From assembly GCA_002362155.1 (NCBI GenBank), contig DETN01000007.1, positions 1-6,613 of the forward strand: a stretch of 6,613 nucleotides of DNA, written 5' to 3'. The stretch comes from Lachnospiraceae bacterium UBA3287 (GTDB taxonomy: Bacteria; Bacillota; Clostridia; Lachnospirales; Lachnospiraceae). The notes beneath the pieces are model-generated. The model made no database searches and was not told where the DNA came from. It saw only the letters and a list, made by a program, of their open reading frames with translations. Shown here piece after piece: positions 5,200-6,613 of the stretch. How positions within the stretch are numbered: position 1 is the stretch's first letter; each line of letters begins with the position of its first letter. Position numbers and translations under genes: made by a program.

Positions 5200-5697
5200 T
5201 CAGTTGTATTTCTTGTATTTGATGCTTTTGAGCTCAATGATCTCGTCTGCGAAGGTAAAGACCTCCTCGCACATGCTGCAGCCTGTCAGGAACACGTCCG
5301 TAAAGCCCCGGACCGAGAGAAGCTTCTCCAGCTCCCCGGCGGTAATGATCCCCATGCCGATCAGCTCCAGGACCTCATCCAGAAACAGGGAGTCGAACTG
5401 GCCTGCGGACAGGACCTTGCGGGCATAGTTGAGACCGTTGCGGATGTTGGAGATCTCCTCTTCCTTCTCCTCAGGAGCCAGCCCTTCAAAGTCCCTGAGG
5501 GACTTCTCGAAGTGGAACATCTTGATCTCCGGCTCCAGCCGTCTGGTCAGAGGGGCATTCTGGATGCCCTTGCCCTTGAGGAACTGAATGACGGCCACCT
5601 TTTCCCCCTTGTTGGAAAGAAACATGGCTTTCCCCAGAGCCGCGGATACTGTCTCTTCACTGTCACCGTTATAAATGACGATTTTGCCTGTCCCCAT
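5200..5697 (-). CDS. CobO/BtuR-like protein with degenerate P-loop
   Basis: A 165-residue protein built like corrinoid adenosyltransferases of the CobA/CobO/BtuR family (P-loop fold, normally about 170-200 residues). Recognisable are KIVIYNGD (5-12) leading into AALG (19-22), VAVIQFLKGKG (34-44), a Walker-B-like FDSLFLDEVLEL (101-112) and the C-terminal FLTGCSMCEEVFTFADEIIELKSIKY (136-161). The ATP loop, normally GKGKTT in this family, reads SEETVS at 13-18 with no change in length, and the usual TGR near 138-140 reads TGC. True adenosyltransferase activity is therefore doubtful; it may be a non-catalytic or repurposed paralogue. The start is supported by AAGGGG seven bases upstream. It is the first gene after the predicted operon promoter and lies 31 bp before dapA. 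Its link to lysine synthesis is unknown to me. Family membership is fairly secure; function is not. Confidence 0.82.
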   Translation of the reverse strand: MGTGKIVIYNGDSEETVSAALGKAMFLSNKGEKVAVIQFLKGKGIQNAPLTRRLEPEIKMFHFEKSLRDFEGLAPEEKEEEISNIRNGLNYARKVLSAGQFDSLFLDEVLELIGMGIITAGELEKLLSVRGFTDVFLTGCSMCEEVFTFADEIIELKSIKYKKYN

Positions 5698-5812
5698 TTT
5701 TGAACCCCTTATACAGCAAATTACGTTTATTTATACATACAGTAAATAATTATACTTACAATATCACGTTTGAACAAGGCTGTAAAGAAAGTCCCGCGTT
5801 CAAGTCCCGGGC
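5698..5812 (-). promoter_or_regulatory. Intergenic region between argS and the CobO-dap-hisA operon
   Basis: An AT-rich 115-bp gap holding the predicted operon promoter. The leader from the predicted start to the first start codon is only about 45 nt, too short for a lysine riboswitch, and no such element is seen. No convincing argS terminator is visible: a CCCG/CGGG pairing just past the argS stop is followed by only a short TTTCTTT. Some read-through from argS is therefore possible. Confidence 0.5.
5749..5777 (-). promoter_or_regulatory. Promoter of the CobO-like-dapA-dapB-hisA operon
   Basis: A perfect -10 TATAAT (5754-5749) lies 17 bp from a -35 TTGTTC (5777-5772) that keeps the TTG core. 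The position is about 50 bp upstream of the first start codon and just after argS. An imperfect palindrome, GTAA...TTAC (5742-5759, six of nine pairs), covers the -10 box and could be a binding site, or a chance result of AT-rich sequence. Confidence 0.6.
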
Positions 5813-6613
5813 TCACATACGCTCGGGAGAATCAAAGCCCAGCACATGGATGCAGGTCAGCAGCACCTGTTCGGTCAGCTCAAGCAGGGCGATCCAGCTC
5901 TTCTTCCTGGCCGCATCCTCCTCTGTGAGGATCCTGGTGGCATGATAGAAGCTGTTGAAATCGTTGGACAGCTGATAGATATAGGCGCAGATCCTATGGG
6001 GAGCCAGATCCTGGTAAGCCCCGTCCATCATGGCAGAGAAGCCCGCCAGATCGAACATCAGGCTCTTTTCCAGCTTTCCGGCGGCAGGAAGCAGATCAGA
6101 GGCGGATACAGCCTCTCCCCCCTGGTCCGCGTACTTGGCCAGGATGGACTTGATGCGGACGATGGTATAGAGGATGTAGGGGCCTGTATCTCCTTCGAAG
6201 GAGGTAAAGCGCTCCAGGTCAAAGACATAGTCCTTGGAGGCCTGGTTGGACAGATCGCCGTACTTGAGGGCGGCCAGTGCCACCTTGGCGGCTGTATCCC
6301 TGGCTTCCTCTTCCGGAATTTCTTCATTGGACTTGATCTTGCCCAGCATCTCGGTATTGATGTCCTCGATCAGAGTCTGCAGACGCATGACGCCGCCGGC
6401 CCTGGTCTTGAAGGGCTTGCCATCCTTGCCGTTCATGGTACCGAAACCGATATGACGAAGCTCTGTCTCCGGACGGATGATGCCGGTCTTTCTGGCGCAG
6501 CGGAAGACCTGGGTGAAGTGCAGTTCCTGCCGCTTGTCTGTGATATAGATCATCTGGTCGGGAGCAAACTGCTTCTCTCTCTCCCAGATGGTGGCCAGAT
6601 CCGTAGTGGTATA
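5813..6613 (-). CDS. argS: Arginyl-tRNA synthetase, C-terminal part only
   Basis: Class I aminoacyl-tRNA synthetase that charges tRNA-Arg. Only the last 266 residues are in the window, about half of a typical bacterial ArgS; the N-terminal part with the HIGH motif lies off the right edge. The fragment opens with YTTTDLATIWER, then IYITDKRQELHFTQVFRCARKTGI (22-45). GTMNGKDGKPFKTRAGG (58-74) follows, where KPFKTR takes the place of KMSKS as is normal for ArgS. The all-helical DALR anticodon-binding domain fills roughly residues 145-266, ending in the typical LLELTEQVLLTCIHVLGFDSPERM. The frame is intact. It ends 115 bp before the CobO-like gene, which has its own promoter. Confidence 0.97.
   Translation of the reverse strand, partial: YTTTDLATIWEREKQFAPDQMIYITDKRQELHFTQVFRCARKTGIIRPETELRHIGFGTMNGKDGKPFKTRAGGVMRLQTLIEDINTEMLGKIKSNEEIPEEEARDTAAKVALAALKYGDLSNQASKDYVFDLERFTSFEGDTGPYILYTIVRIKSILAKYADQGGEAVSASDLLPAAGKLEKSLMFDLAGFSAMMDGAYQDLAPHRICAYIYQLSNDFNSFYHATRILTEEDAARKKSWIALLELTEQVLLTCIHVLGFDSPERM

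Noticed and set aside
5169..5237. Upstream extension of dapA by 23 residues
   Set aside because: It would overlap the end of the CobO-like gene and has no ribosome site, whereas ATG 5168 has GGAGG five bases away.
5698..5812. Lysine riboswitch (L box) ahead of the dap operon
   Set aside because: The leader from the predicted promoter is about 45 nt, far shorter than a lysine riboswitch, and the characteristic conserved segments are absent.
5785..5815. tRNA-like fragment (GTTCAAGTCCC resembles a T arm)
   Set aside because: The flanking bases do not form a five-pair T stem, and there is no acceptor, D or anticodon arm nearby. It is a chance match.
1..6613. Mobile element, prophage, toxin-antitoxin pair or CRISPR array
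   Set aside because: All coding space is taken by housekeeping and biosynthetic genes with intact frames; no transposase, integrase, spaced repeats or terminal repeats were seen.

Overview
The window is a compact stretch of bacterial chromosome, probably from a Firmicute of the class Clostridia, with Lachnospiraceae my best guess. This rests on strong purine-rich ribosome binding sites, tight operons, a YerC-type TrpR-like protein, an ACT protein directly upstream of hom, and the style of the ArgS and CobO-like proteins. The family-level guess is inference; there is no rRNA or other marker to prove it. I see no mobile element, CRISPR array, phage gene, tRNA or rRNA.

Layout, from high to low coordinates, because all genes but one are on the minus strand. 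The 3' half of argS (5813-6613) enters from the right edge. A 115-bp gap carries a good promoter (TATAAT, 17-bp spacer). Then comes a four-gene operon: a CobO/BtuR-like protein with a ruined P-loop (5200-5697), dapA (4284-5168), dapB (3506-4270) and a eukaryotic-type hisA (2675-3496). A symmetric terminator at 2631-2665 closes it and also serves the only plus-strand gene, a cold-shock protein (2379-2579). After the divergent intergenic region lies a TrpR/YerC-like regulator (1787-2107) with its own terminator. Last is a second operon, an ACT-domain protein (1079-1525) followed by homoserine dehydrogenase (1-1042), which is cut by the left edge.

How the genes fit together: DapA and homoserine dehydrogenase compete for the same metabolite, aspartate 4-semialdehyde. 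DapA and DapB take it to lysine and diaminopimelate; Hom takes it to threonine and methionine. Two putative regulators, the ACT protein and the TrpR-like protein, sit between the two operons. HisA (histidine) appears to be co-transcribed and translationally coupled with the lysine genes although no other his gene is in view.

Nothing here is clearly a wholly new system. The points most worth a second look are the CobO-family protein that has lost its ATP-binding loop yet sits first in the dap operon, the fungal/plant-like HisA, a perfect 11-bp hairpin inside the hisA coding region, and a small palindrome over the predicted transcription start of the TrpR-like gene.
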